Part shown: positions 15,678-23,562 of the stretch, piece by piece
How the letters are laid out: the number at the start of each line of letters is the position of its first letter
How positions within the stretch are numbered: the stretch's first letter is position 1
Assembly: GCF_000737705.1 (NCBI RefSeq)
Contig: NZ_JPRH01000010.1
Span: 62,001 to 126,000 of the forward strand
DNA length: 64,000 bases
Reading direction: 5' to 3'
Source: Chryseobacterium soli
GTDB taxonomy: Bacteria; Bacteroidota; Bacteroidia; Flavobacteriales; Weeksellaceae
Position numbers and translations under genes: made by a program
The notes under the pieces: generated by a model
The model's database searches: none
What the model was told of the DNA's origin: nothing
What the model saw: the letters and a program-made list of their open reading frames with translations, nothing else

Positions 15678-18600
15678 TTATTGTATATTCAAATCCACAG
15701 AATTTAATCTGAGTGAATTTAAGATCACAGATAATGAGCTTACACTCATGGCAGCAGCGGCAATCATCGGTGATAATAGAATTCCAAAAAATGGATACAA
15801 TAATCCTGCCGCAATAGGAATTCCCAGCACATTATAGATGAATGCAAAAAACAGGTTTTCCTTAATGTTTTTCAGCAGTTTCTCACTAAGTAGTTTTGCT
15901 TTTGCAACGCCTAAAATATCTCCTTTCAATAAAGTGATAGCAGCACTTTCAATCGCAACATCCGTTCCGGTTCCCATGGCAATTCCTACATTGGCTTGTG
16001 CCAGAGCAGGGGAGTCGTTGATTCCGTCTCCGGTCATGGCAACAATCTTGCCTTCTTTCTGAAGTTTTTTCACTTCATTGAGTTTGTCTTCCGGAAGACA
16101 GTTGGCTTTATAATGCCGTATTCCCAATTCATCAGCAACGGCTTTTGCGGTATGCTCATTATCGCCGGTCATCATGACGATATCAATTCCATCCTTCATC
16201 AGATGCTCAACTGCTTTTTTAGAACTTTCTTTAATCTTATCGGTAAAACTGATGAATCCTAAAACCGTATTATCCTGGGCGATATAAGAAATGGTATGAG
16301 CTTTAGACTGTATTTCAACTGCTTTCTGTTTTATATGATCAGGGATTGATATCTGGTGGGAAGACAGCAGGCTTTCATTTCCTACATACACTGTTTTCCC
16401 ATTGATGTTTCCTTTAACACCTTTTCCTGAAATATTTTCAAAATCCGTGACTTTTTCGCCTGATAACTTCTGTTCTTTGGCTTTTTTGATCACTGCATTG
16501 GATAAAGGATGTTCAGAATTTTGATTCAATGAAAAAGCTAACTGCAACATCAGATTCTGGTCTGCTCCATCTACTGATTCTATGTGTTCCAGTGAAGGTT
16601 TTCCTTCTGTTAAGGTTCCTGTTTTATCTGTAATCAGCACATTCACTTTGTGCATTTCTTCAAGGGCTTCTGCATTTTTAATAAGGATGCCGTTTTTGGC
16701 ACCTTTTCCGATCCCAACCATTAATGACATTGGAGTCGCTAAGCCCAGGGCACAGGGACAGGCTACAATTAAAACCGCCACAGCATTGATGAAAGCAAAT
16801 AATGATTTTTTACCTTCAGGACCGAATAGCTGCCATGAAATAAAGGTAAGGATGGCAATAACAATCACTGTCGGTACAAAAACTTTAGCGACTTTATCCG
16901 TTAATTTTTGAATCGGTGCTCTGCTTCGGCTGGCTTCATTCACCATTTTGATGATTTTCGAAAGCAGGGTTTCATCACCTACTTTTTCAGCCTTCATCAT
17001 AAACACCTGATTTCCGTTAATCGTTCCGGAAGAAACTTTATCATCAACATTTTTCTCCACCGGAATAGGTTCTCCGGTAATCATACTTTCGTCTACGACT
17101 GAGTTTCCTTCAATAATCTTTCCGTCAACCGGAATTTTTTCACCCGGTTTTACTTTTAATAGATCTCCGATTTTAACCTGGGAAAGCAGTACTTTTTTTT
17201 CTTCTCCATTGACGATAAGATTGGCTTCATCAGGAGAAAGGTTCATTAATTCTTTGATGGCATTTCCTGTTTTCTTATGAGCTGCAGCCTCCATAAGCTG
17301 TCCTAAAATGACAAGGGTCAGAATCACGCATATCGCTTCAAAATACAACGGGATTTCGTGGTTGTGGCCTCTGATTTCATGCGGAATAAGATCCGGGAAA
17401 ACCAAGGCGGCAAGGCTGAATATGAATGCAGCTGCAACTCCTAAAGCAATCAGACTGAACATATTCAGGTTCCATGTTTTGAATGAAATCCAGCCTCTTT
17501 TGAGCAAAAACCAGCCGGAAAAAAACAAAACAGGAAGGGTTAAAGCTAATTCAATAATTCCCTGTATGTTGTTAGAGAATGGGAAATTAATAAACATTCC
17601 TCCCATAGAAAGAATAAAAACAGGGATGGTAAATGCTAAGGAAATAATGAATTTTCTTTTTAAAATAGAGTAGGTTTCATCTTCTTCCTCGCCTTCACTG
17701 TCAGGCATTCTTACCAGATCCATTCCACAGATTGGACAGTCTCCCGGTTCATCTTTAATGATTTCCGGGTGCATGGGGCAGCTGTATTTTGCAGTTTTCT
17801 TTTCCGGATATTTTACAAGGTCCATTCCGCAGACGGGACAACCTACGTTGCTGTCATACGTTTTGTCGCCTTCGCAGTACATCGGACAGTAATATTTTCC
17901 GGCCATATCATCAGTAACTTTAGGCGCTTCATGATGATGGCTGTGGTCATGGGAATGATGATGATGTTGATGTGTTGCAGCGTTTTTAGCAAGATCTTCG
18001 GTGATTTCTTCTAAATGCATATGACAGACAGGGCAGTCTCTTTTTTCGTCATATACCGTATCTCCCTCACAAAACATCGGACAGTAATATTTTCCGATAC
18101 TGTCTTTAAAATTTTCCGGTAAGTTTGTTGAAGAGAATGTGGGTTTATGATTAGGGTCTTTCGCATGTTTTTCCTCGATCGGAACTAAATACATATTGCA
18201 GACCGGACATCTCTCGCCTTGCTTAAAATAGACTTTATCCCCTTCACACTCCATTGGGCAATAATAGACCGAAGACGGAGAAACTCGGTCCTGAGGCTTT
18301 ATGAAGTTTTTTTCGGGCGTATTAGGATCTTCCAATCTGTATTTTCCAATTTCTTCTAAGGCTTTATTGAGAGCATTTATTTCTATTTCTTTGTCAGAAG
18401 TGATTGTTGCCGTGCTGTTTTCCAGATTAATATCGGCTTTTATCCCTTGAATGCTGTTCAGTTTTTCAGAAATTTTCTTTTGACAGCCGGAGCAGGTCAT
18501 TCCCAGTACTTTAAAAGTTCTTTCATGGCTGTTGGGATCTTCCAATCTGTATTTTCCAATTTCTGCTAAAGCTTTATTAAGAATACTTACTTCTATTTCT

Positions 18601-18737
18601 TTGTCAGAGGTAATGGTTGCGGTGCTGTTTTCCAGATTAATATCGGCTTTTAGACCTTCAATGCTGTTCAGCTTCTCAGAAATTTTTTTCTGACAACCGG
18701 AGCAGGTCATTCCGAGTATATTATATTGACGTTCCAT
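15678..18737 (-). CDS. copA: Copper-type P1B ATPase with two HMA and four CPxC metal modules
   Basis: An inner-membrane heavy-metal exporting ATPase of 1019 residues, far longer than usual CopA (700-830). Residues 1-70 and 71-140 are duplicated HMA domains (GMTCSGC each). Four heavy-metal-binding modules follow (YYCPMxCEGD...CPVCxM type: about 148-172, 207-231, 273-296 and 308-330), with a His-rich run (246-259) between the second and third. The catalytic core has the TGEP loop, ACPCALGLATP in the membrane (copper/silver type), DKTGTLTEG and MTGDGINDSPAL. It should pump Cu+ or Ag+ out of the cytoplasm. The HMA-AraC regulator lies 109 bases upstream on the same strand. Confidence 0.93.
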   Translation of the reverse strand: MERQYNILGMTCSGCQKKISEKLNSIEGLKADINLENSTATITSDKEIEVSILNKALAEIGKYRLEDPNSHERTFKVLGMTCSGCQKKISEKLNSIQGIKADINLENSTATITSDKEIEINALNKALEEIGKYRLEDPNTPEKNFIKPQDRVSPSSVYYCPMECEGDKVYFKQGERCPVCNMYLVPIEEKHAKDPNHKPTFSSTNLPENFKDSIGKYYCPMFCEGDTVYDEKRDCPVCHMHLEEITEDLAKNAATHQHHHHSHDHSHHHEAPKVTDDMAGKYYCPMYCEGDKTYDSNVGCPVCGMDLVKYPEKKTAKYSCPMHPEIIKDEPGDCPICGMDLVRMPDSEGEEEDETYSILKRKFIISLAFTIPVFILSMGGMFINFPFSNNIQGIIELALTLPVLFFSGWFLLKRGWISFKTWNLNMFSLIALGVAAAFIFSLAALVFPDLIPHEIRGHNHEIPLYFEAICVILTLVILGQLMEAAAHKKTGNAIKELMNLSPDEANLIVNGEEKKVLLSQVKIGDLLKVKPGEKIPVDGKIIEGNSVVDESMITGEPIPVEKNVDDKVSSGTINGNQVFMMKAEKVGDETLLSKIIKMVNEASRSRAPIQKLTDKVAKVFVPTVIVIAILTFISWQLFGPEGKKSLFAFINAVAVLIVACPCALGLATPMSLMVGIGKGAKNGILIKNAEALEEMHKVNVLITDKTGTLTEGKPSLEHIESVDGADQNLMLQLAFSLNQNSEHPLSNAVIKKAKEQKLSGEKVTDFENISGKGVKGNINGKTVYVGNESLLSSHQISIPDHIKQKAVEIQSKAHTISYIAQDNTVLGFISFTDKIKESSKKAVEHLMKDGIDIVMMTGDNEHTAKAVADELGIRHYKANCLPEDKLNEVKKLQKEGKIVAMTGDGINDSPALAQANVGIAMGTGTDVAIESAAITLLKGDILGVAKAKLLSEKLLKNIKENLFFAFIYNVLGIPIAAGLLYPFFGILLSPMIAAAAMSVSSLSVILNSLRLNSVDLNIQ
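18318..18737 (-). repeat. Tandem duplication of a 210-base HMA-encoding unit
   Basis: The first 140 codons of the ATPase are two copies of a 70-codon unit (18737-18528 and 18527-18318). Proteins match over most positions (NLENSTATITSDKEIE and IGKYRLEDPN are identical in both) and the DNA is also highly similar, so the duplication looks recent or kept homogeneous. Confidence 0.85.
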
Positions 18738-18738
18738 A

Positions 18739-18800
18739 ATCCTAAATTTATACTACAAATTTCATCAATGAAAATGTAAGGCTGTTATAAATTTAAGGAT
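18739..18800 (-). promoter_or_regulatory. Nested inverted repeats in the ATPase leader
   Basis: ATCCTAAATTTATA (18739-18752) pairs with TATAAATTTAAGGAT (18786-18800) with a one-base bulge. Inside the loop TTTCAT-CA-ATGAAA (18760-18773) forms a second small palindrome. The pair sits just before the ATPase start, after the regulator gene, and could be the operator of that regulator or an RNA structure. Confidence 0.4.
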
Positions 18801-18846
18801 AATAGTTATAGAATTTGGTTGGTGGCTGATGAAAGGCAGAAAGGAC

Positions 18847-19407
18847 CTAAAGACTGTCTAAAGGTTTTCTGTTGTGAATCTTCAGCTTTTTAAATTCAGT
18901 AGGAGTGAAGCCGGTGCTGTTTTTGAACTGTGAAGAAAGGTGCTGTACACTTTTATAACCCAATTTCCCTGCAATTTCAGTAAGGGTAAATTCATTGTAC
19001 AAAAGCAATTCTTTTACTTTTTCAATCTTCTGAAGGATGAAAAACTGCTCTAGGGTAATATTTTCATTTTGGGAGAACAGTTTTGAAAGGGAGCTGTAAT
19101 CCTTGTGAAGTTTTGATGTTAAAAATTCGGAAAGCAGGAAGTTTTCATCAATATCCTGTTCGGTTATTTTCAGGATAATCAGATTTTTTATTTTTTCAAT
19201 AAGCTGATGGGAAGAATCTTTTATTCTTTCAAAACCCGTTTCTTCCAATTGTTTTTCGATGGCCAGAAGATGATCTTCAGAAATCTCGGATTCGAGTTCT
19301 ATTTCACCCAGGCGGATGGATTTTACTTTGATATCAGCTTCGCTGAAAATATTTTCTACAGCCGAAATACATCTGCCGCAGACCATATTTTTTATAAAGA
19401 CTTTCAT
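18847..19407 (-). CDS. HMA-AraC fusion: metal-binding AraC-type regulator
   Basis: A 186-residue protein with a ferredoxin-like heavy-metal-associated domain at the N terminus (residues 1-70, metal site C10-G-R-C13) and an AraC-type DNA-binding domain at the C terminus. Helix-turn-helix pieces are FTLTEIAGKLGYKSVQHLSSQFKNSTGFTPTEFKK. It overlaps the stop of the upstream thioesterase (ATGA) and precedes the copper ATPase, so it is very probably the copper-responsive regulator of that pump. Direct metal sensing by the HMA domain is inferred. Confidence 0.88.
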   Translation of the reverse strand: MKVFIKNMVCGRCISAVENIFSEADIKVKSIRLGEIELESEISEDHLLAIEKQLEETGFERIKDSSHQLIEKIKNLIILKITEQDIDENFLLSEFLTSKLHKDYSSLSKLFSQNENITLEQFFILQKIEKVKELLLYNEFTLTEIAGKLGYKSVQHLSSQFKNSTGFTPTEFKKLKIHNRKPLDSL

Positions 19408-19796
19408 GATTTATTGAGTCTGTCTTTCACAAATTCAACCTGTGTTTTTCCATGGGGAGCCGGGTTTCCTTCTTCATCTAAATTGACCATAACAATTTTA
19501 TCAACTGTGATAATGCTTTGGTGGGTCATTTTATTTCTAACGTCACATTGTAGAGTGATAGAAGTAGAACCAAACTTAGAGACTTCGATTCCTATCTCAA
19601 TAATGTCGCCCTGTTTGGCTGAGCTAACGAAATTGATTTCAGAAATAAATTTCGTAACTACCTTTGTGTTTTCCAGTTGAATAATAGCGTAAAGCGCTGC
19701 TTCTTCATCAATCCACTGTAAAAGTCTGCCTCCGAAAAGCGAATGGTTGGGATTTAAATCTTCTGGCTTTACCCATTTTCTGGTGTGATAATTCAT
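19404..19796 (-). CDS. Acyl-CoA thioesterase, hotdog fold
   Basis: A 130-residue YciA/ACOT-like hotdog protein. The opening HTRKWVKPEDLNPNHSLFGGRLLQWIDEEAALYAI shows the family's N-x-x-x-x-x-GG-x-L-x-x-x-D/E active-site pattern. It would hydrolyse acyl-CoA esters in the cytoplasm. It is the first gene of the minus-strand run with the HMA-AraC regulator (four-base overlap), although a metabolic link with copper export is not evident. Confidence 0.88.
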   Translation of the reverse strand: MNYHTRKWVKPEDLNPNHSLFGGRLLQWIDEEAALYAIIQLENTKVVTKFISEINFVSSAKQGDIIEIGIEVSKFGSTSITLQCDVRNKMTHQSIITVDKIVMVNLDEEGNPAPHGKTQVEFVKDRLNKS

Positions 19797-19815
19797 AGGT
19801 CAATTATTTGTAATG

Positions 19816-19846
19816 CAAATTTAGCTTTTAAAACCGGCTTTATCAA
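19816..19846 (-). promoter_or_regulatory. Promoter of the thioesterase-regulator operon
   Basis: On the minus strand TTG (19846-19844), 20 bases, then TAAATTTG followed by CA (19823-19816). This is a close match to the Bacteroidota consensus, 19 bases before the ATG at 19796. Confidence 0.65.
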
Positions 19847-19891
19847 GGGAATACCATTTAGTTATTTGAAGAAGATTATTTATTTTCTCAA

Positions 19892-20302
19892 TCATTTTCT
19901 TTTGGATCGCATGGCTTTCACTTTAGTGATAGAACTGTTTTCCATGAATTTTTGATATTCTTCGCTTTCAACAGGAAAAACGGCCACTTTTCCTCCCGAA
20001 TTATGATGAATGCCAAAACCATATCGTTTAGCCAGCGGGGAGGTGCGTAAACATGCCTGTCCTTTAGAAAAGAATTTTTCCCATTCTTCTTGTTTCTCGG
20101 TTTCAGTAATGTCATTTTTTATTGCATACCATTCAAAAATAATATCATCAGATGAAAAAATGTAAGGATTTTTGATGATCTTTTCATATTGAAAATCTGC
20201 TAATGTCTTTATCCCCTTTTCGGGTGGTATCTGTGCTTTGGAGACAGGGCAGTCTTCTGCTACTTCAATAAAAGTGTCGGTATAATTGGTGGTATGCTTC
20301 AT
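19892..20302 (-). CDS. DUF6157-family protein
   Basis: A 136-residue cytoplasmic protein with the family opening HTTNYTDTFIEVAEDCP and the block KGQACLRTSPLAKRYGFGIHH. The function is not known. The C terminus is basic (KVKAMRSKRK). It is a single gene with gaps on both sides. Confidence 0.8.
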   Translation of the reverse strand: MKHTTNYTDTFIEVAEDCPVSKAQIPPEKGIKTLADFQYEKIIKNPYIFSSDDIIFEWYAIKNDITETEKQEEWEKFFSKGQACLRTSPLAKRYGFGIHHNSGGKVAVFPVESEEYQKFMENSSITKVKAMRSKRK

Positions 20303-20423
20303 GAAGGTGTTTTAGGGTTATATATTAAGGATAAGAATTTTTGTGTTTAGTATTTGGTATTTAGTTCTGAGATACCTTACTGCAATTATTTTTAAAATTA
20401 ATATTATTTTGGCAATTTTAGAA

Positions 20424-20651
20424 TTAATCTCTTTGCGGATTGGTGACTTCCTCTTTATATTCTAAAATATCACCAGGCTGGCAGTCTAAAGCTTTGCAAA
20501 TCGCTTCAAGAGTACTGAAGCGTACTGCTTTTGCTTTCCCTGTTTTTAGTACAGAAAGATTGGAAATGGTGAGGTCCACTTTTTCGGAAAGTTCGTTCAA
20601 TGACATTTTTCTTTTTGCCATGATCACATCTAAATTAACTATAATAGGCAT
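20424..20651 (-). CDS. Small XRE-family (YozG-type) HTH regulator
   Basis: From the ATG at 20651 this gives 75 residues (MPIIVNLDVIMAKRKMSLNEL...). An upstream extension of 22 codons has no homology-like character. The Cro/C1-type HTH covers MAKRKMSLNELSEKVDLTISNLSVLKTG, and the ending ALDCQPGDILEY is typical. Relatives are usually next to a DUF2975 membrane-protein gene, which is absent here. Its target is therefore unknown; it may control its own promoter or the divergent RRM gene. Confidence 0.88.
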   Translation of the reverse strand: MPIIVNLDVIMAKRKMSLNELSEKVDLTISNLSVLKTGKAKAVRFSTLEAICKALDCQPGDILEYKEEVTNPQRD

Positions 20652-20775
20652 AATTGATAAGTTAGTGGGTTTTTCTTTGAAAAATAAGAGAAATGAAAAG
20701 CAGGAGGCTGGATACAAAGCCCTGTAAATATAATCCGGAAGGAGTATTTGGCTATATTTAGGAGGTGTTGAGAGT

Positions 20776-20860
20776 ATATTTGCATGTTAAATTTTTCTTA
20801 ATTATTTTACAAATATCAGTAAATATTTATTCTTTATCAATAAATATTTACTTTTTTTCA
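20776..20860 (+). ncRNA. Candidate small RNA (promoter-like element plus intrinsic terminator)
   Basis: TATATTTG (20776-20783, followed by CA) matches the -7 element. About 35 bases further, AGTAAATATTTATT (20819-20832) and AATAAATATTTACT (20840-20853) form a 14-pair stem with a seven-base loop and a following run of T. No plus-strand gene lies upstream, so the terminator would end a transcript of about 70 bases. The -33 match (TTTG at 20747) is 25 bases away, which is loose. Alternatively the hairpin is a regulatory palindrome for the neighbouring genes. Confidence 0.25.
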
Positions 20861-20912
20861 ATCTAAAATTTTCTCAAAACTTTGAAAGGCCATAAATACT
20901 TAAAAAAAATAT

Positions 20913-20941
20913 TTTGATTTGATATTTTTAATTGTATCTTG
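20913..20941 (+). promoter_or_regulatory. Probable promoter of the RRM gene
   Basis: TTTG (20913-20916), 18 bases, then TATCTTG (20935-20941), an imperfect -7 element. The resulting leader of roughly 90 bases is long for this genome and AT-rich. Confidence 0.4.
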
Positions 20942-21036
20942 CATACGTTTATATTTGGAATCAATATTTGTTCATTAATTTATGTTGCTTTTCTTTTATA
21001 TACCAAATTTTTATTAATTTTTTAATTTTATTCAAA

Positions 21037-21405
21037 ATGAACATTTTTGTTTCAAACATCAATTACGCAACTAAAGAATATGAGTTGCATGATCTATTCG
21101 CAGAATTTGGAGACGTATCATCAGCTAAAATCGTTACAGACAGAGAGACTGGTCGTTCCAGAGGATTTGGTTTTGTAGAAATGGGTGATGAAGAAGGAAA
21201 ACAAGCTATTGAAGCTCTTAACGAAAAAGAATTCAACGGTAAGACACTTAACGTTTCTGAGGCTAAGCCAAGAGAAGAAAAACCAAGAAGAAGCTTCGAC
21301 AACAACAGAAGTGGAGGTGGAAGTTATGGAAACAACCGTGGTGGCAACAACGGTGGCGGAGGTTACGGTAACAACCGTGGAAACGGCGGTGGAAATCGTT
21401 GGTAG
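21037..21405 (+). CDS. Glycine-rich single-RRM RNA-binding protein
   Basis: A 122-residue protein starting at 21037 (MNIFVSNINYATKEYEL). Residues 1-78 form one RNA-recognition motif with RNP2 (IFVSNI) and RNP1 (RGFGFVEM). The tail is Gly/Asn/Arg-rich with repeats of YGNNRG type. This is the Bacteroidota counterpart of cyanobacterial Rbp proteins and plant GR-RBPs; Bacteroides homologues act as global RNA regulators. It is monocistronic with a terminator 8 bases after the stop codon. Confidence 0.93.
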   Translation: MNIFVSNINYATKEYELHDLFAEFGDVSSAKIVTDRETGRSRGFGFVEMGDEEGKQAIEALNEKEFNGKTLNVSEAKPREEKPRRSFDNNRSGGGSYGNNRGGNNGGGGYGNNRGNGGGNRW

Positions 21406-21412
21406 AAAATAT

Positions 21413-21439
21413 GAAGCGGCTTTTAAGCCGCTTTTTTTA
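21413..21439 (+). terminator. Terminator of the RRM gene
   Basis: AAGCGGCT / AGCCGCTT stem with a short loop and a run of seven T. Confidence 0.85.
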
Positions 21440-21534
21440 TGTAGTTATATTTCATTGACTTGTAAGGATTATTAAAAATACACTGTATTTTGGCATACTT
21501 TTAGGAATAATTTTAATTGTTAAAATTAATTACA

Positions 21535-22284
21535 ATGAAAAAACTTTTATTAGCAATATGTGTAGTATTCGGCGGCGTGTTTTTGTTTGCACAGAATATT
21601 TATACCGGCCAGAATTTAGAACAAAACAGAAAATACTGGGCCAGTAACAGACAATATTATGTTACTTTTCAAAATGATGGAAATTTAGTCTTCAGCGACA
21701 GATCTGGAAGTTCATTATGGGATTCCCGTACTTCAAACAAAGGTTCGAGAGCCGTATTCCAGGATGATGGAAATTTGGTAGTATATGGATCTGGAAACAA
21801 CGTGGTGTTCAGTACCAACACCAGTGGAAGAAGAGGGGACAAATTAACTGTTCAGGATGATGGTAATTTGGTGATCTATAGCGGTTCAAACCCTTTATGG
21901 TCTTCAAAAAGCAGTCCTTACAGCAATAATAACGGTTCATCTTCCAGAAGCGGTTCTGTAAATACCGGATATCAATTCAACAGAGGAAATAAAGTTTTCT
22001 CTTCTGACGGAAGATTTTACATTACATTCCAGCGTGACGGAAATCTGGTATTATGCAGAAGTAATGGTGATCCTATCTGGAGCAGCAGAACAGATAATAA
22101 AGGCAGCAGAGCGGAATTTCAGAACGATGGTAACCTTGTTGTATATGATTCTTACAATAGAGCATTATGGAGTTCAAATACTGTTAACAGAGGTGCTACA
22201 AAACTTACTGTTCAAAATGATGGGAACTTGGTAATTTATGACAGATATTCATCTCCAATCTGGAGTTCAAACAGTCAGCAATAA
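21535..22284 (+). CDS. Secreted bulb-type (GNA-like) lectin with two B-lectin domains
   Basis: A 249-residue exported protein; the ATG at 21535 gives a clean signal peptide (MKKLLLAICVVFGGVFLFAQ). Two beta-prism II domains follow, each with three repeats of the mannose-binding motif QxDxNxVxY: QNDGNLVFS, QDDGNLVVY, QDDGNLVIY, then after a Ser/Asn linker QRDGNLVLC, QNDGNLVVY, QNDGNLVIY. The second and third sites of each domain keep the terminal Tyr, the first sites do not. It probably binds mannose or related glycans outside the cell. No T9SS sorting tail is present. Confidence 0.9.
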   Translation: MKKLLLAICVVFGGVFLFAQNIYTGQNLEQNRKYWASNRQYYVTFQNDGNLVFSDRSGSSLWDSRTSNKGSRAVFQDDGNLVVYGSGNNVVFSTNTSGRRGDKLTVQDDGNLVIYSGSNPLWSSKSSPYSNNNGSSSRSGSVNTGYQFNRGNKVFSSDGRFYITFQRDGNLVLCRSNGDPIWSSRTDNKGSRAEFQNDGNLVVYDSYNRALWSSNTVNRGATKLTVQNDGNLVIYDRYSSPIWSSNSQQ

Positions 22285-22306
22285 TCTAAGTTTACGATAA
22301 AATACA

Positions 22307-22336
22307 AAAGCATTACGTTCCGTAATGCTTTTTTTA
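22307..22336 (+). terminator. Terminator of the lectin gene
   Basis: AAAGCATTACG / CGTAATGCTTT with a three-base loop and a T-run. It lies between convergent genes and probably serves both. Confidence 0.85.
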
Positions 22337-22341
22337 TGTTG

Positions 22342-22827
22342 TTATTCTTTCTTCTTTTTCTTCTTCTTTTCTTTTTTGTCTTTCATATCTTTAGGTTTCT
22401 TATCCTTTTTTGGATTTAGAATTTCTTCTGCAATTTCCAGTTTCGGAGCTTTTGCTTTTACTGGTTTTACTTCTATTTTAAGGTCAAAATAGCTTTTTAA
22501 ATCATCCTGGGAAATTAATTTATCATTGATTAAAAAAGTCAGAATTTCTTTACCCGAGTTGTCGAAAAAATTATGGGAAAGTTCTCTCAATAAAAATTTT
22601 CTGTACTCCTGAAATGGAACAATGACGGTATATTTAAAGATTCTTCCTTCTTTCTCAGTAGACAGATAGCCTTTTTCAACAAGTATTTTCAGATAGGTAG
22701 ATACGGTGTTCTGGTGTGGTTTCGGTTCGGGATGCTGCTCCATAATGTCCTTTAAATAAAAGGAATCCAGCTTCCAAAACAGCTTCATAAAATTTTCTTC
22801 CGCTGCGGTAAGATGATTAATTTTCAT
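22342..22827 (-). CDS. BlaI/MecI-family regulator with a lysine-rich tail
   Basis: A 161-residue protein with the winged-helix start of the penicillinase-repressor family (LTAAEENFMKLFWKLDSFYLKDIME, then HQNTVSTYLKILVEKGYLS). Residues 120-161 form an unusual tail rich in Lys and ending in a run of basic residues. The partner BlaR1/MecR1 protease is not adjacent; instead the gene follows a PAP2 phosphatase gene by seven bases. The regulated genes are unknown. Confidence 0.82.
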   Translation of the reverse strand: MKINHLTAAEENFMKLFWKLDSFYLKDIMEQHPEPKPHQNTVSTYLKILVEKGYLSTEKEGRIFKYTVIVPFQEYRKFLLRELSHNFFDNSGKEILTFLINDKLISQDDLKSYFDLKIEVKPVKAKAPKLEIAEEILNPKKDKKPKDMKDKKEKKKKKKKE

Positions 22828-22834
22828 ATAGTTC

Positions 22835-23437
22835 TTAATGTTGAAATTGTATATTGCAATAAAGATAGATAAAAGATACCAGAAAAGCTATTCCGGCGCC
22901 CATAAATACTTCTTTTACGGTATGTCTTTTTAAAATAATCCGGGTAATTCCTACTAAGGCTGCAATACCCAGCCAGATAAGTCCCATTTTCCAGTCTAAG
23001 GCAAAAAAGAGGGCAGCTACAAAAACATTAAATGCTGTATGCATGGAACTTTTAATAAAAAAATTGCTGATCTGTAAGGCAAAGAGTAAAATTAATATAA
23101 ACAGCATCACAAAATCAATATATCCATTTTTGATATAATTAAAAGTAATGTAACCGATAACACAAGCGGCAATAAACAGGTACAAAGTTTTTCTTTGAAT
23201 GCGGTTGGAAACATCCATATTGGTATATCTTCCGGTTTTCACATTCCAAACCAGCCAGACTATAACAGGAACAATAACGATCAATAATATAGGCAGAAAA
23301 TAAACTAGGGAATCTTTCAAGGAGTATTTCTGAACGCTCATATAAGCGAAAAATATAAATAAAGAAGTCAACGGATTAAAAAAGTCGGAGATGATTTTTG
23401 AAATTTTATATATGATTGAAGGGTGTTTTTCTTCCAT
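22835..23437 (-). CDS. PAP2-type phosphatase family membrane protein
   Basis: A 200-residue inner-membrane protein with about six hydrophobic helices. PAP2 motif 2 appears as SSMHTA and motif 3 as TRIILKRHTVKEV (R and H kept, final Asp replaced by Glu). Motif 1 (K-x6-RP) is not evident, although R-rich SNRIQRK lies in the expected place. Canonical members dephosphorylate undecaprenyl or phosphatidyl phosphates; the degenerate motifs leave activity uncertain. It is co-transcribed with the BlaI-like gene. Confidence 0.75.
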   Translation of the reverse strand: MEEKHPSIIYKISKIISDFFNPLTSLFIFFAYMSVQKYSLKDSLVYFLPILLIVIVPVIVWLVWNVKTGRYTNMDVSNRIQRKTLYLFIAACVIGYITFNYIKNGYIDFVMLFILILLFALQISNFFIKSSMHTAFNVFVAALFFALDWKMGLIWLGIAALVGITRIILKRHTVKEVFMGAGIAFLVSFIYLYCNIQFQH

Positions 23438-23517
23438 GTTTAAGTTTAAAATTCAAATATAACACTATAACCAAAAAAACAATTGGTATGTATACAATAA
23501 AAACGAAGTTTTTTTTA

Positions 23518-23525
23518 TAATTTTG
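23518..23525 (+). promoter_or_regulatory. -7 element of the pdhA promoter
   Basis: TAATTTTG followed by C, 38 bases before the pdhA start. The -33 element is not obvious. Confidence 0.4.
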
Positions 23526-23562
23526 CTCAACTATTTCATAATAAATAAGCAAGAGCTAACAC

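Larger units (their letters stand above)
20652..21036. other. Divergent intergenic region between XRE and RRM genes
   Basis: 385 very AT-rich bases without a protein gene. It holds a TAnnTTTG element at 20776-20783, a perfect A/T hairpin with T-tail at 20819-20860 and the promoter-like TTTG-N18-TATCTTG at 20913-20941. The leader of the RRM gene would be close to 90 bases. Confidence 0.5.

Noticed and set aside
20932..21036. N-terminal extension of the RRM protein (MYLAYVYIWNQ...)
   Set aside because: The extension is AT-driven hydrophobic sequence over the promoter; RRM proteins of this group start at MNIFVSN.
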